Origin: an uncultured Eubacteriales bacterium
Lineage (GTDB): Bacteria; Bacillota; Clostridia; Christensenellales; CAG-138
Reading direction: 5' to 3'
Length of the DNA stretch: 64,000 nt
NCBI GenBank assembly: GCA_900544965.1
Contig: UQXE01000005.1
Coordinates: 9,163-73,162 of the forward strand
Shown: positions 18,377 through 27,550 of the stretch, piece by piece
How the letters are laid out: each line of letters begins with the position of its first letter
Numbering within the stretch: the stretch's first letter is position 1
Translations under genes and position numbers: made by a program
The notes under the pieces: model-generated
The model's input: only the letters and a program-made list of their open reading frames with translations
Told to the model about the DNA's origin: nothing
Databases searched by the model: none

Positions 18377-21004
18377 CTACCTTTGCTTAATAGCTGCCTG
18401 CGCGGCCGCAAGCCTTGCAATCGGCACGCGGAACGGGGAACAGCTTACATAATCAAGGCCAAGGTTATGACAAAACTCAACGCTCGACGGATCGCCGCCA
18501 TGTTCTCCGCAAATTCCCAGCTTGATGTTTGGCCTCGTCTTTCTTCCAAACTCTACAGCTATCTTCATAAGCTTTCCAACGCCGTCCTGGTCAAGGCGGG
18601 CGAACGGATCGCTTTCAAAAATCTTTTTGCTGTAATAGTCGCTCAGGAACTTGGCGGCGTCGTCGCGACTGAATCCAAACGTCATTTGTGAGAGGTCGTT
18701 AGTGCCAAATGAGAAGAATTCCGCATACGTAGCTACCTCGTCAGCTGTAAGAGCGGCACGGGGGATCTCAATCATCGTTCCGACCATATACGGAATTTCT
18801 ACACCGCGCTCCTGCATTACCTTCTTAGCGGTTTCGTCGATGTATCCTTTTACGTATTTAAGCTCTTTCGCGTCGCCTACCAATGGAACCATTATCTCCG
18901 GTACAACGTTAAGCCCTGCCTCCTGATTGACCTCAATAGCAGCCTCAATAATCGCACGCGTCTGCATTTCAGCGATCTCCGGATATGTGATGGCAAGCCT
19001 GCAGCCGCGATGTCCCATCATCGGGTTAAATTCATGAAGGTTTTCAACCGTCGCTGTAAGCTGCTCGAACGTAAGTCCCATCTCAGACGCAAGGGCCCGT
19101 ATGTCCTCCTCCTTCTGAGGTAAGAACTCGTGGAGAGGAGGGTCGAGCAGCCTAATTGTAACGGGGCGTTCTCCCATTGCAAGATATATGCCCTTAAAGT
19201 CGCTCCTCTGCATTGGCAGCAGTTTATCAAGCGCGCGTTTACGCGACTCGACGTCTGAGGCCACTATCATCTCGCGCACAGCGGGAATCCTATGCTCTTC
19301 AAAGAACATATGCTCAGTGCGGCAAAGACCGATACCCTCAGCGCCAAACTGTACCGCGACAGCGGAGTCCTTTGGATTATCCGCGTTGGTACGCACCTTC
19401 AGCCTGCGTATCGAGTCAGCCCATTCCATAATCGTTCCGAAATTGCCTGAAAGCTCGGCGTCGATGGTCGGAATCTTCTCACCATATACGTTTCCGGTTG
19501 AGCCGTCCAGCGAAATCCAGTCACCTTCCTTAAGTACGGTGCCATCAAGCGCTGTAACCGTCTTTGCTTCCTCGTTTATCGCTATTTCAGAGCAGCCCGC
19601 AACGCAGCATGTACCCATCCCGCGAGCGACTACCGCGGCGTGGGACGTCATCCCTCCGCGCGCCGTTAGTATTCCCTGGGCTATATTCATGCCCTCTATG
19701 TCCTCTGGACTGGTTTCGAGCCTGACAAGTATTACCTGCTCTCCCTTGCTTCCCGCCTCAGCTGCCTCTTCGGCTGTAAAGTATATGCGTCCGCAGGCCG
19801 CGCCTGGTGATGCCGGCAGACCCTTTGCTATTGCTTTAGCATTTTTCAGCGCATCAAGGTCAAAGGTTGGATGGAGAAGCGAGTCAAGGTTTTTGGGTTC
19901 AATTTTGAGAAGCGCCTCTTCTTTTGTCAGCATACCCTCGTTGACGAGATCAACGGCTATCTGCAGCGCGGCCGCGGCCGTGCGCTTTCCGTTTCTAGTC
20001 TGGAGCATGAAAAGCTTGCCGCGCTCTATGGTAAACTCCAGATCCTGCATGTCGCGATAATGCTTTTCAAGAATGTTTGCTATCTCGACGAACCGGTTAT
20101 AGACGTCGGGCATAGCGTTTGCCAGCTCATCTATATGGGCGGGCGTGCGGATTCCCGCAACTACATCCTCGCCCTGCGCGTTCATAAGGTATTCGCCGTA
20201 TAGCTTCTTCTCTCCTGTGGAAGGGTTGCGGGTAAACGCTACGCCTGTTCCGCAATCGTTGCCCATATTGCCAAACACCATGGTCTGCACGTTTACCGCC
20301 GTACCCCATGACGATGGGATATCGTTCAGCCGGCGATATGTAATGGCACGGGGGTTGTTCCAGCTTCTGAATACGGCTTTTACAGCCTCTAAAAGCTGCG
20401 CCTTGGGATCCTGAGGGAACTCCTCTCCCTTTTCCTTCAGATACAGCGCTTTATAAAGCGATACTATTTCTTTCAGATTATCCGCGGTAAGATCCGTGTC
20501 AAGTATGCAGTTGTTCTTGTGCTTTTGGCTGTCCAGAATATCATCGAATTTTTTCTTTTCAATGCCCATAACAACATCGGAAAACATCTGGATGAATCTG
20601 CGGTAGCTGTCAAACGCAAACCGCTCGTTTCCGGTTAATCTTGCCAATCCTACAATCGTCTCGTCGTTGAGACCAAGATTAAGTATAGTATCCATCATGC
20701 CCGGCATGGATGCCCTGGCTCCTGAACGGACTGATACCAAAAACGGGTTCTCGGCATCGCCAAAGCGCTTACCTGCGGCCGCTTCCGTCTTTTCAAGCGC
20801 ATCAAATATCTGGTCAATTATTTCAGGAGCAACTGTCTCGCCATCGTCGTAATACTTTATGCAGGCTTCCGTAGTTACGGTGAATCCGTAGGGAACCGGC
20901 AGACCCAGGGACGTCATCTCCGCCAAGTTAGCGCCTTTTCCTCCCAGAAGGTTGCGCATGCTTGCATTTCCTTCGTTGAATAGGTAAACATACTTTGTTA
21001 CCAT
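18377..21004 (-). CDS. ppdK: Pyruvate, phosphate dikinase
   Basis: 875-residue PPDK, interconverting pyruvate, ATP and Pi with phosphoenolpyruvate, AMP and PPi; in anaerobic Clostridia it often serves glycolysis or gluconeogenesis in place of pyruvate kinase. Domains: N-terminal ATP-grasp (LLGGKGANLAEM), central swivelling domain with catalytic GGMTSHAAVVARG (His455), C-terminal TIM barrel with LGICGEHGGDPSS carrying the active Cys. The ATG at 21019 would add five residues and contains the ribosome site; ATG 21004, after GGAGGT, is preferred. Full length, single gene transcript likely. Confidence 0.96.
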   Translation of the reverse strand: MVTKYVYLFNEGNASMRNLLGGKGANLAEMTSLGLPVPYGFTVTTEACIKYYDDGETVAPEIIDQIFDALEKTEAAAGKRFGDAENPFLVSVRSGARASMPGMMDTILNLGLNDETIVGLARLTGNERFAFDSYRRFIQMFSDVVMGIEKKKFDDILDSQKHKNNCILDTDLTADNLKEIVSLYKALYLKEKGEEFPQDPKAQLLEAVKAVFRSWNNPRAITYRRLNDIPSSWGTAVNVQTMVFGNMGNDCGTGVAFTRNPSTGEKKLYGEYLMNAQGEDVVAGIRTPAHIDELANAMPDVYNRFVEIANILEKHYRDMQDLEFTIERGKLFMLQTRNGKRTAAAALQIAVDLVNEGMLTKEEALLKIEPKNLDSLLHPTFDLDALKNAKAIAKGLPASPGAACGRIYFTAEEAAEAGSKGEQVILVRLETSPEDIEGMNIAQGILTARGGMTSHAAVVARGMGTCCVAGCSEIAINEEAKTVTALDGTVLKEGDWISLDGSTGNVYGEKIPTIDAELSGNFGTIMEWADSIRRLKVRTNADNPKDSAVAVQFGAEGIGLCRTEHMFFEEHRIPAVREMIVASDVESRKRALDKLLPMQRSDFKGIYLAMGERPVTIRLLDPPLHEFLPQKEEDIRALASEMGLTFEQLTATVENLHEFNPMMGHRGCRLAITYPEIAEMQTRAIIEAAIEVNQEAGLNVVPEIMVPLVGDAKELKYVKGYIDETAKKVMQERGVEIPYMVGTMIEIPRAALTADEVATYAEFFSFGTNDLSQMTFGFSRDDAAKFLSDYYSKKIFESDPFARLDQDGVGKLMKIAVEFGRKTRPNIKLGICGEHGGDPSSVEFCHNLGLDYVSCSPFRVPIARLAAAQAAIKQR

Positions 21005-21258
21005 TAAAGCTACCTCCATGCTTTTCTTGAGTTTAAGCCATTTTATTTGACTAACAAGTAATTATATATCGACATGCTCCAATAATCAATCCAGATTTAT
21101 TACTTTTAGGAAAACTTTTGGTAAAATGTTTTACAAGCATTTCTTTCGCGACTTAATTTTATTATGTTTTTTTATGAGGATAGCATGGGACGGCGCAAGA
21201 TATATTACGCCGCCCCGTCTTTATGCGCAAATATTTTGGACTGTGCTAAACCTATCTA

Positions 21259-22056
21259 TTATTCGGGCGTCGCTACGATAAAGAGCATATCGTTCAGCTC
21301 TTCTTCCTCAAAGAAATCATACATAGTAAAATTATAGAGGAATCTTTCCGCTCCGTACACCCCATAACCATCCTGATTGTGGTCTGTAGTATCATATGGA
21401 TCCGCCACTATTATAACGTCGTCCTGTGTCGTCTCGGTTCCCATCGTATCGTATCCAATAATGACCTGCCAGTGTCCGCCCCAATCGTTCCAAGCTACCA
21501 TTATGGGCTTGTTAGCCTTTAATGAGCTGATTATGTAATCAAACGTAAACACTTCGTAGACATTATCAGCGCAGTCAAAGGTGCTGTAAGTTTCAAATCC
21601 GCCGGCCTTATCAAATATGTCAAGAGCCTGCCTAAGGGAGGTGCCCTCAGCCGCAAGGCCGTTTGAACGGTACGACGACAAGGATTCCTCCGTTTCGTCT
21701 CCAAGTTTGCCATAGTGCTGCATCACCATGAGCGCCGCCACGACCCCGCACGACCATTCGCTGGTCTGCTGCATGGTTTTAAACTTAGGAATTATTGTAA
21801 GCGTGTCCGTGGACTTCATGTTGTAAAAGTCCAGGCGCGAAAAGTAGGGTGAATCCTTGTGGTCACCCTCACGCTCCACATGGTCCGCACCATCCTCCTG
21901 TGACAGATCAACCGAATAGGGTATCTTCATTTCGTCGGTATAATTCCCATGGGTTTCTGAACCCTTGCCAGAGACCTCGCCGCCATTGCATCCCGCCGAC
22001 ATAACGAGAAAAAGTGAGACGAGTAAAAATACAATTAAATTCTTGAACGCTTTCAT
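21259..22056 (-). CDS. Lipoprotein with C39-like cysteine peptidase domain
   Basis: 265 residues. A signal sequence ends in the lipobox MSAGC (Cys23), so the protein is probably anchored outside the membrane. The domain from about residue 88 matches Peptidase_C39_2: Cys103 in TSEWSCGVVAALMVMQHYG, His195 in GGHWQVIIGYD and Asp219 in VADPYD form a plausible papain-like triad. Such proteins may cleave peptides or simply bind them; the substrate is unknown. No transporter or substrate gene is adjacent. It stands alone, with about 240 bases to ppdK downstream. Confidence 0.8.
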   Translation of the reverse strand: MKAFKNLIVFLLVSLFLVMSAGCNGGEVSGKGSETHGNYTDEMKIPYSVDLSQEDGADHVEREGDHKDSPYFSRLDFYNMKSTDTLTIIPKFKTMQQTSEWSCGVVAALMVMQHYGKLGDETEESLSSYRSNGLAAEGTSLRQALDIFDKAGGFETYSTFDCADNVYEVFTFDYIISSLKANKPIMVAWNDWGGHWQVIIGYDTMGTETTQDDVIIVADPYDTTDHNQDGYGVYGAERFLYNFTMYDFFEEEELNDMLFIVATPE

Positions 22057-22544
22057 TATTTAAAATCCCCGCTTTCTTAAAATTAATTGTACTTGTAATT
22101 TAACAAACCCGCTTTTTGTATTATTTATTATCGAATCAGATACTGACTCTCATTTTATTTATCCAACGATCGGTACAATTTGAGTCTATATAGTAGCCGA
22201 ACTGGGTAGAACCCCCGCCCATATGTACTTTTACTACTCTCATGTTGTTTTACAAGTACGGTGGGTATTTCCCACATCTTTATGCATTCATGCATACCTA
22301 TAAATTTCAGGACCTATCTTTGGTCCACAACAAGAGACTTTAGAGAAACAGCGCCGAGCTGCGCTATATATCTCAAACCCGATGAAGTATAAGCACATTC
22401 CCTCCCCTCTTTGCGCACAACCTCTAAATTATAGCAGAAAACAGGTTTATTTCAATACTTTTTTGCAACTTTATGTAGCAAACATGGAATAAAAATGGCA
22501 TATAAGTGAAGTAACGTTTAAAATACTTGGTACAGCTGCCGACG

Positions 22545-22694
22545 GTTTGATGCTTGAGGACTTTCGCTTAGCGCTTGCTGTACAAGCACTAGGCGAGTTT
22601 AACTCACAAAAGCCAGTCTTATATTGCAAGCAGCTATCAGGCCGTATTTTGCTCCCGAGGGATCAAAAGGCCGGCGTACACTCAGCCGGCTTTT
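22545..22694 (+). ncRNA. Candidate structured RNA ending in a terminator
   Basis: Within a 927-base gene-free stretch (22057-22983). A thirteen-base near-perfect stem (22565-22577 with 22583-22595, one wobble, one mismatch, loop CTGTA) is followed by about 70 bases and then a strong terminator hairpin at 22665. TTGCAA (22463) and GAATAA (22487), 18 bases apart, could be a promoter. No known RNA family was recognised. The remainder 22057-22540 shows no gene. Confidence 0.3.
22665..22694. terminator. Strong GC hairpin with flanking A and T tracts
   Basis: AAAAGGCCGGC-GTACACTCA-GCCGGCTTTT. Symmetrical, so it can stop transcripts from either side: a putative plus-strand RNA, or the minus-strand DUF1015 transcript after repeat copy B. 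Confidence 0.7.
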
Positions 22695-22750
22695 GATGGA
22701 TTATAAAGTTAGGGTGATGTTCCCAAGCCTATACCATTCCCTCAGCATTT

Positions 22751-22974
22751 TTTGGAGTTCTTAGAACCTTTTTTGCAAAAAAGGTTCTAAGCCGCCGGAG
22801 GCACAGCCGTTTTGTGAACCGCCTATGGCGGTAATAGGTTCTAAGCCGCCGGAGGCAAAACCCGCAAAGAACGACAACCTCACGATTCAAATCCGGATCT
22901 AACGTGCCGTCAGATCCGGATTTAAAGTCAAGGGCTGCGGTCCTTGACAATTCCAGGGTTTTTACAGCCTGTTT
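22751..22974 (-). repeat. Modular palindromic repeat, copy B (type II 3' module)
   Basis: Minus-strand copy beginning nine bases after the DUF1015 stop. Read on the minus strand: AAACAGGCTGTAAAAACCC boundary, first hairpin GTCAAGGACCGCAGCCCTTGAC in two arms, long stem AATCCGGATC/GATCCGGATT, conserved TCGTTCTTTGCGGGTTTTGCC, then CCTCCGGCGGCTTAGAACC twice, the second running into a perfect 32-base palindrome at 22760-22791 identical to that in copy E. The open frame 22729-22950 lies wholly in the repeat and is not a gene. Confidence 0.85.
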
Positions 22975-22983
22975 AAAGGTACG

Positions 22984-24330
22984 CTATTTTATGCGCTTGC
23001 ATTCAAGATAATAGCGCTTTTCGTTTGCCTCACCCATTGAAAACGTCTTCCTTGGAAGCGCACCGTCAAATACAACGGTTCTAAACAGCGCGCTCTTATG
23101 CATGGGCGGCAGCGTAAAGCCCATGTTGCCAGGCCGCATGCCAAGGTCATACACTACGTCCTCTCCATGGATATAGTCTATGGCTATTCCCTTTTCCTTT
23201 ATCATGTCGTCAAGCGCGTTTTGAAGGGTTCCCACTTCAAGCTGCGCGGAAGGGCATCCCACTGAGAAGAAGCCATAGCCGCCCTCGGCGCAAAACGCAA
23301 GCAGATGCCTGCCTTCCCCTGCCGCATTCTCCATTAAGCGATCTCTTTCCTCTCTTGAAGCGTACCAGTGCTTTTCACAACTGCCGTTATCCCTGGCCAT
23401 CCTGTCCGATAGCCAGTTTGCGGCAGCATCAACGCTCATGTTAATATCAAATATAACCCTGTGGATCGGCTCAAATATTATTCCGTCGTCATGCACGTTT
23501 TCAATTTCAACAAGCGCATACCGCGCGGGATGCGTTTCAACCTCTTCGGGGTCAAGGCCGGCCTTCACCTTTTCCCAGCCTGCCTTTGCGGTGGCGAATG
23601 AGTGGTTGCCATCGCCCATGGCGAATAACATGGACGGCTGGTTTTCACCATATGCTTCTTTGAATTTTTCAGGGTCTGCCAGCGCTTCCAGCGCGCCAAT
23701 TATTTTGCAAATAGCAGCCTCGTCATTTATAAACCATCCCTCGATATGGCCACCGCCCTGCATCAGTTCAAAATCGTAAGCCTTTCTCAGTTCGTCCGCC
23801 TTATCAATCAGCGGCTCAATCACCGTCTTTTCGGGATCGTCTATTAGCACTATTATATGGGGCATCTCAAGCGGAGCGTTTTCCCTGATACGCAGCCTGG
23901 GCGGAATCCGCTCAACTATCGTCCCCTCAGTGGCCCTTATAAGGGTAGTCGAACCCTTTTTGTAATCATAACATTCAAGATCCAGCGCCACCACCAAACC
24001 AGAACGCCTGTTTCCCGCAACGCTGCGCCTTAAAAGCATGAATCCCTTCCCTATGCTTTCCAATACGCCATTTTTAACATACTCGTCCATGCGGGCGTTT
24101 ATCCTGGCAATACGGTCAGCCTCATCCGGCTTGTCCAAATACATTTCCGGGAGCATCAGCCTCAGGGTTGAAGGAGCGTCGCCAACTATACGCTCGGTTT
24201 CCTCCCAATATTCGGGCTGGGAAGTATACTGATCGCACGCTACGACAGCCCACTTTGAAAGATCGACGTTCCCGTTGGGCATAAGCAGCTCGGGAACAAA
24301 GACGCCTACAGAATTTTCGTATCTTTTCAT
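22984..24330 (-). CDS. DUF1015 family protein
   Basis: 448-residue protein of the DUF1015 family, common in Clostridia. Visible family features: N-terminal VPELLMPNG...WAVVACDQYTSQPEYWEET, the FAMGDGNHSFATAK segment near residue 240, and EIENVHDDGIIFEPIHRV. The biochemical function is not established; in other Clostridia it often lies near serine-biosynthesis genes, but no such genes are here. GGAGGTTGAC precedes the ATG. Repeat copy B starts immediately downstream in the same orientation. Confidence 0.85.
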   Translation of the reverse strand: MKRYENSVGVFVPELLMPNGNVDLSKWAVVACDQYTSQPEYWEETERIVGDAPSTLRLMLPEMYLDKPDEADRIARINARMDEYVKNGVLESIGKGFMLLRRSVAGNRRSGLVVALDLECYDYKKGSTTLIRATEGTIVERIPPRLRIRENAPLEMPHIIVLIDDPEKTVIEPLIDKADELRKAYDFELMQGGGHIEGWFINDEAAICKIIGALEALADPEKFKEAYGENQPSMLFAMGDGNHSFATAKAGWEKVKAGLDPEEVETHPARYALVEIENVHDDGIIFEPIHRVIFDINMSVDAAANWLSDRMARDNGSCEKHWYASREERDRLMENAAGEGRHLLAFCAEGGYGFFSVGCPSAQLEVGTLQNALDDMIKEKGIAIDYIHGEDVVYDLGMRPGNMGFTLPPMHKSALFRTVVFDGALPRKTFSMGEANEKRYYLECKRIK

Positions 24331-24500
24331 GTCAACCTCCGTTCAGGTGGTATTTTTCACGTATAGTTTACATTAAAAGGCTATTCGGGTCAATGCGGGT
24401 TAAATTTAAAAAAGTGTATTTCATTGGTTATATTATCCCCATCCGTCCTTTTTGGGCTTAAAGCGTCATATACATTTTAGACAGAATGGAGGATTTGATC

Positions 24501-25529
24501 ATGACACCCATACCTCTAATTGTAATACACACCGACGTTAACGCTATGATTGAAGTTAACGGCCAGCGTATAGGAGAGTGCGTAAAAGGGGGACATATAG
24601 CTATTCCCGTCTCTGATACGGGAAACTGCTATATACTCGCCCTCCCCCTGTCGGATGACGGCGGAAGCCGCAGGTATCCGATAATGCGGAAGATCAGCTT
24701 TGAAGACGGACGCATGGTGCAACCCTCGCCTGGAGATATCCGCGTATGCAAGTGGCATGATGATGTATACGAGATTGAGCTTAATCTAGGAAGCCTGCCC
24801 GCCGAGGTTCCAGCCCTTCCATATACGATTGAAAGGGTCATATTGCCATGGCGGGGCGCACGCGATACGTATGTTATGACGCTATACTATGAAAACGGCC
24901 TTCGTCTCATGCTTGAGGAGGGCGATATCGTGCGGTGCGGCTTCGCCTTAGGCGACGGTCATGGCGGCAATATCTCGTTTTTGGATGTAGGCAATGCCAG
25001 GCTTGTGACAGTACATGCATCCCTTAACGACAGAGAGCGGCTTTTGGTATTGAACCAGGGAACAACTCCAATCCTTGATATATCGGGCGATAAGGCATCC
25101 ATTGAGGATTCGCGTCCTCAGATCATAAACGCTCTTAATACCGCTGTGGGTCATGAAACTAGGACTCGTTACGAATTCAATAGGGACCGGTTTATTGAAT
25201 TGCCGGCTGAGCGGGGCTTTTTTACCCATGATTATGTGCGTCCAGCCGACAGGCGCGGGATCGCCATAGCCTTCTGCGAGGCGGCTCAACAGGATTTCAT
25301 GGAGGAGACGTTTAGCTATCTTACGGAGGATCTCAGATCATCCCTTACATTTGATCAGATTAAGGACTTTGTAGGCAATTATATTGTCAGGCAATCTCCG
25401 GTTGTTGAGATTGGCAGAACCATTCTAGGTCTTATGAATCAAGAAAACGGTCAGCTGGAATGCGCTAGCCTCCTCGAATTCGAGTTCGAGGACGGTCTTA
25501 TATCCGATATACAGGAATGTGAATGGTAG
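24501..25529 (+). CDS. Unrecognised conserved-looking protein
   Basis: 342 residues from ATG 24501, eight bases after TGGAGG; the in-frame ATG at 24486 overlaps that site. No signal peptide or membrane span. The N-terminal half looks beta-rich (IVIHTDVNAMIEVNGQRIGE, then alternating hydrophobic strands); the C-terminal part, after a linker near residue 240, begins AFCEAAQQDFMEETFSYLT and may be an NTF2-like or helical domain (inference). I do not recognise the family. It is transcribed alone with its own terminator. Confidence 0.75.
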   Translation: MTPIPLIVIHTDVNAMIEVNGQRIGECVKGGHIAIPVSDTGNCYILALPLSDDGGSRRYPIMRKISFEDGRMVQPSPGDIRVCKWHDDVYEIELNLGSLPAEVPALPYTIERVILPWRGARDTYVMTLYYENGLRLMLEEGDIVRCGFALGDGHGGNISFLDVGNARLVTVHASLNDRERLLVLNQGTTPILDISGDKASIEDSRPQIINALNTAVGHETRTRYEFNRDRFIELPAERGFFTHDYVRPADRRGIAIAFCEAAQQDFMEETFSYLTEDLRSSLTFDQIKDFVGNYIVRQSPVVEIGRTILGLMNQENGQLECASLLEFEFEDGLISDIQECEW

Positions 25530-25604
25530 GCGGCGGAATAAAAAACGGACTCATAAAACGGTATCGCCAACATATTGAATCAGTGTAGCTGCCATACAGG
25601 GTGC

Positions 25605-25644
25605 AAAAGGACCGTACAACGAAAATAATACGCGGTCCTTTTCT
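25605..25644 (+). terminator. Terminator of the gene at 24501-25529
   Basis: AAAAGGACCG paired with CGGTCCTTTT, followed by CTTGGTCTTTT. It lies about 76 bases beyond the stop. Confidence 0.7.
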
Positions 25645-25784
25645 TGGTCTTTTAAATCAAAGCCTGATAATATGTTAGTAAAGAGATTTTGTACACAAGG
25701 AGGATAAAATATGGGAATCACGGCGGCGTCCCCTTATGCGCCGCAATGTCCTTGCGCAATAGGACTGTTGCAAGTTTCTGACAG

Positions 25785-25818
25785 AAAAAAACGGCGGCTA
25801 TGAAAATCAAAGCCGCCG
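25785..25818 (-). terminator. Minus-strand intrinsic terminator ending the 26-28 kb island
   Basis: Read on the minus strand: perfect stem CGGCGGCT/AGCCGCCG with an eleven-base loop, then seven T. It lies downstream of the ABC remnant and the acetyltransferase genes and probably ends their transcript. The rest of 25645-25942 holds no convincing gene. Confidence 0.8.
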
Positions 25819-25942
25819 AAAAAGGTACGGCGCGTGAAAAATGTCTGCTTTACTACGGCTTTTCTCTTTTGCCGCTGGGCAGATGCTTTACATCCCAAGC
25901 GATATTCCCTTACGTTCCTTCTGTCTCGGTATTATCTTATAT

Positions 25943-26101
25943 TTAAATTTCCCCCTTTGGTAATTTTATGACAACATCTGCCTGTTTTGCCAAATCGCTG
26001 GAGTGAGTAACGGCCGTCACACATTTGTTGGACTTATGGGCGAAAAGGTTTAATTTTACAGGGGGAAATTGAGCAGCGTAGCGGCCTTTGCAAATAAACA
26101 T
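25943..26101 (-). pseudogene. ABC transporter ATPase C-terminal remnant
   Basis: 52-codon minus-strand frame whose last 38 residues, NLFAHKSNKCVTAVTHSSDL followed by AKQADVVIKLPKGEI, match the H-loop and C-terminus of ABC transporter ATPases (switch His in VTHS). The first residues look unrelated, and no Walker A, signature or Walker B motif is present, so it is a fragment. It follows the acetyltransferase gene by 62 bases and belongs to the decayed island. Confidence 0.55.
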
Positions 26102-26163
26102 TTACGTAGGGCTTTTACCAAGGGGGTGCAACTAAATCAGCCCTATAAACTGAATTTGTATTT

Positions 26164-26913
26164 TTATTTTTTGATTATTCTCTTTAAGTAGGCAACGTCT
26201 AACAAATTAACTGTTGCAAATTTCCCTTTATAAAACACACCCCAGTTATTAAAAACGCAAGGCAACTCTTTTGCCTTTTGCAAAGTATCAACTTCAATTA
26301 AAGATGCGGGGACATCATTTGCTTCGCAATACCGTTTTATCATCTCAATGGTTTGATAGACATAGGGGCATTGCATATCATAATAAATTGTTAGCTCTTT
26401 GCTTTCAATTTCTTGCTTTTTAACATTTTGAGCGAACTTTGGCGTTGTTCCGTCAAAAGAAAGTGCAAGCAGCTCATATCCATTATTGGTGGTATCAACG
26501 ACTTTAAAACCGAACTTCCTGGCAAACGATTGGTCAGAAAGCCACGCCTTTTGCTTTTTAGCTCCAAGCATACATACGCCCGACTTCCCTTTTTCTTTAG
26601 CTTCTTCCAAACAATATTCCATTAACGATTTTCCATATCCTTTTCCTTTATAACTACCCAAACTCCATAAGCAATATATATAATAATAGTTATCGCCAAT
26701 GATAGGAACCCACGCTGTTTCAAGAGGAGCATATTCAATAAAAACCGTAGCCCTTGCATTTAACTTTCTAAAGACATGCCCCTCTTTTAGCCGTTCAGAA
26801 AGCCATTGCCGCTTTGCTTCTATACCTTGATGTTCCTTTTTACTGCGTATGATACAGCATAAATGCTCATTCACAAGGTTTTGCGTTGTTAAGTTCACAA
26901 AATCAGTACACAT
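26164..26913 (-). CDS. GNAT acetyltransferase with YoaP-like C-terminal domain
   Basis: 249 residues. N-terminal GNAT fold (about 1-155) with acetyl-CoA loop YKGKGYGKSLMEYCLEEAK, then a thioredoxin-like YoaP domain (about 165-249) containing MQCPYVYQTIEMI. YoaP-type proteins are predicted acetyltransferases of unknown substrate. GAGGG precedes the ATG. AT-rich compared with its surroundings. It lies in a minus-strand run behind a TetR pseudogene and a second acetyltransferase; the same transcript may continue to the terminator at 25785. Confidence 0.82.
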   Translation of the reverse strand: MCTDFVNLTTQNLVNEHLCCIIRSKKEHQGIEAKRQWLSERLKEGHVFRKLNARATVFIEYAPLETAWVPIIGDNYYYIYCLWSLGSYKGKGYGKSLMEYCLEEAKEKGKSGVCMLGAKKQKAWLSDQSFARKFGFKVVDTTNNGYELLALSFDGTTPKFAQNVKKQEIESKELTIYYDMQCPYVYQTIEMIKRYCEANDVPASLIEVDTLQKAKELPCVFNNWGVFYKGKFATVNLLDVAYLKRIIKK

Positions 26914-27021
26914 ATTTTATTTCCCTCACATATAAATTCAAGTTTGTTGTGCTTCGTTTTCTCCGCATTCGGCCTTTACCAATATGGTGTGTTTCGGACA
27001 TCCCAATAAGCTGGAAGTTTA

Positions 27022-27477
27022 TCACCCTCTATGGATGTACATTCTTGTCATATTAGGTTCTCCATCTCCCTGTACCATACAAAAAAATTCCCATCCATAA
27101 CGTTCATAAAATGAATTGTGCTCTGTTGTCAGATATAAAGTGTCAATACCCTTCTCTTTCATATCGGCACACACATAATTCAATAAAGCGCCAGCTACTC
27201 CATTGCAACGCTTACCTTCCTCTACATAAACCGCGCATACATTCGGAGAAAGATCTTTTCTATTATGAAAGTCGTTTTCGATAACCCCCAATCCTCCAAT
27301 AATTTTTTTGTTCTCCATAGCCACATACCATTGGGGAACCCCAGTCCTTTTTGTCAAGCAATCCTCCATGCTTTCTGTATATGCCTCTAGTGGAATACCC
27401 CATTTTTCATGAAACCACTGTGCGGCTTGTTCCTTTAACTCCGACTTATCTATTAACCGTATTATTTCATAATCCAT
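27022..27477 (-). CDS. GNAT family N-acetyltransferase
   Basis: 151-residue single-domain GNAT protein. The acetyl-CoA site is GKRCNGVAGALLNYVCADM, preceded by the strand NVCAVYVEE, and the C-terminal LTTEHNSFYERYGWEFF pattern is typical. Substrate unknown. GGAGGT lies about ten bases before the ATG. The gene begins about 74 bases after the end of the TetR pseudogene and is probably under the same promoter. Confidence 0.85.
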   Translation of the reverse strand: MDYEIIRLIDKSELKEQAAQWFHEKWGIPLEAYTESMEDCLTKRTGVPQWYVAMENKKIIGGLGVIENDFHNRKDLSPNVCAVYVEEGKRCNGVAGALLNYVCADMKEKGIDTLYLTTEHNSFYERYGWEFFCMVQGDGEPNMTRMYIHRG

Positions 27478-27550
27478 TTAAGTAATTACCTCCAGCAATT
27501 TCGATTGTTGAGCCGCCTTATCCAGTAAAGGCGCCTTTTGCAGCGTATCT

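Noticed and set aside
25711..25803. 30-codon plus-strand ORF after AAGGAGGA
   Set aside because: Its last codons are made from the opposite-strand terminator stem and poly-A, and the product resembles nothing.
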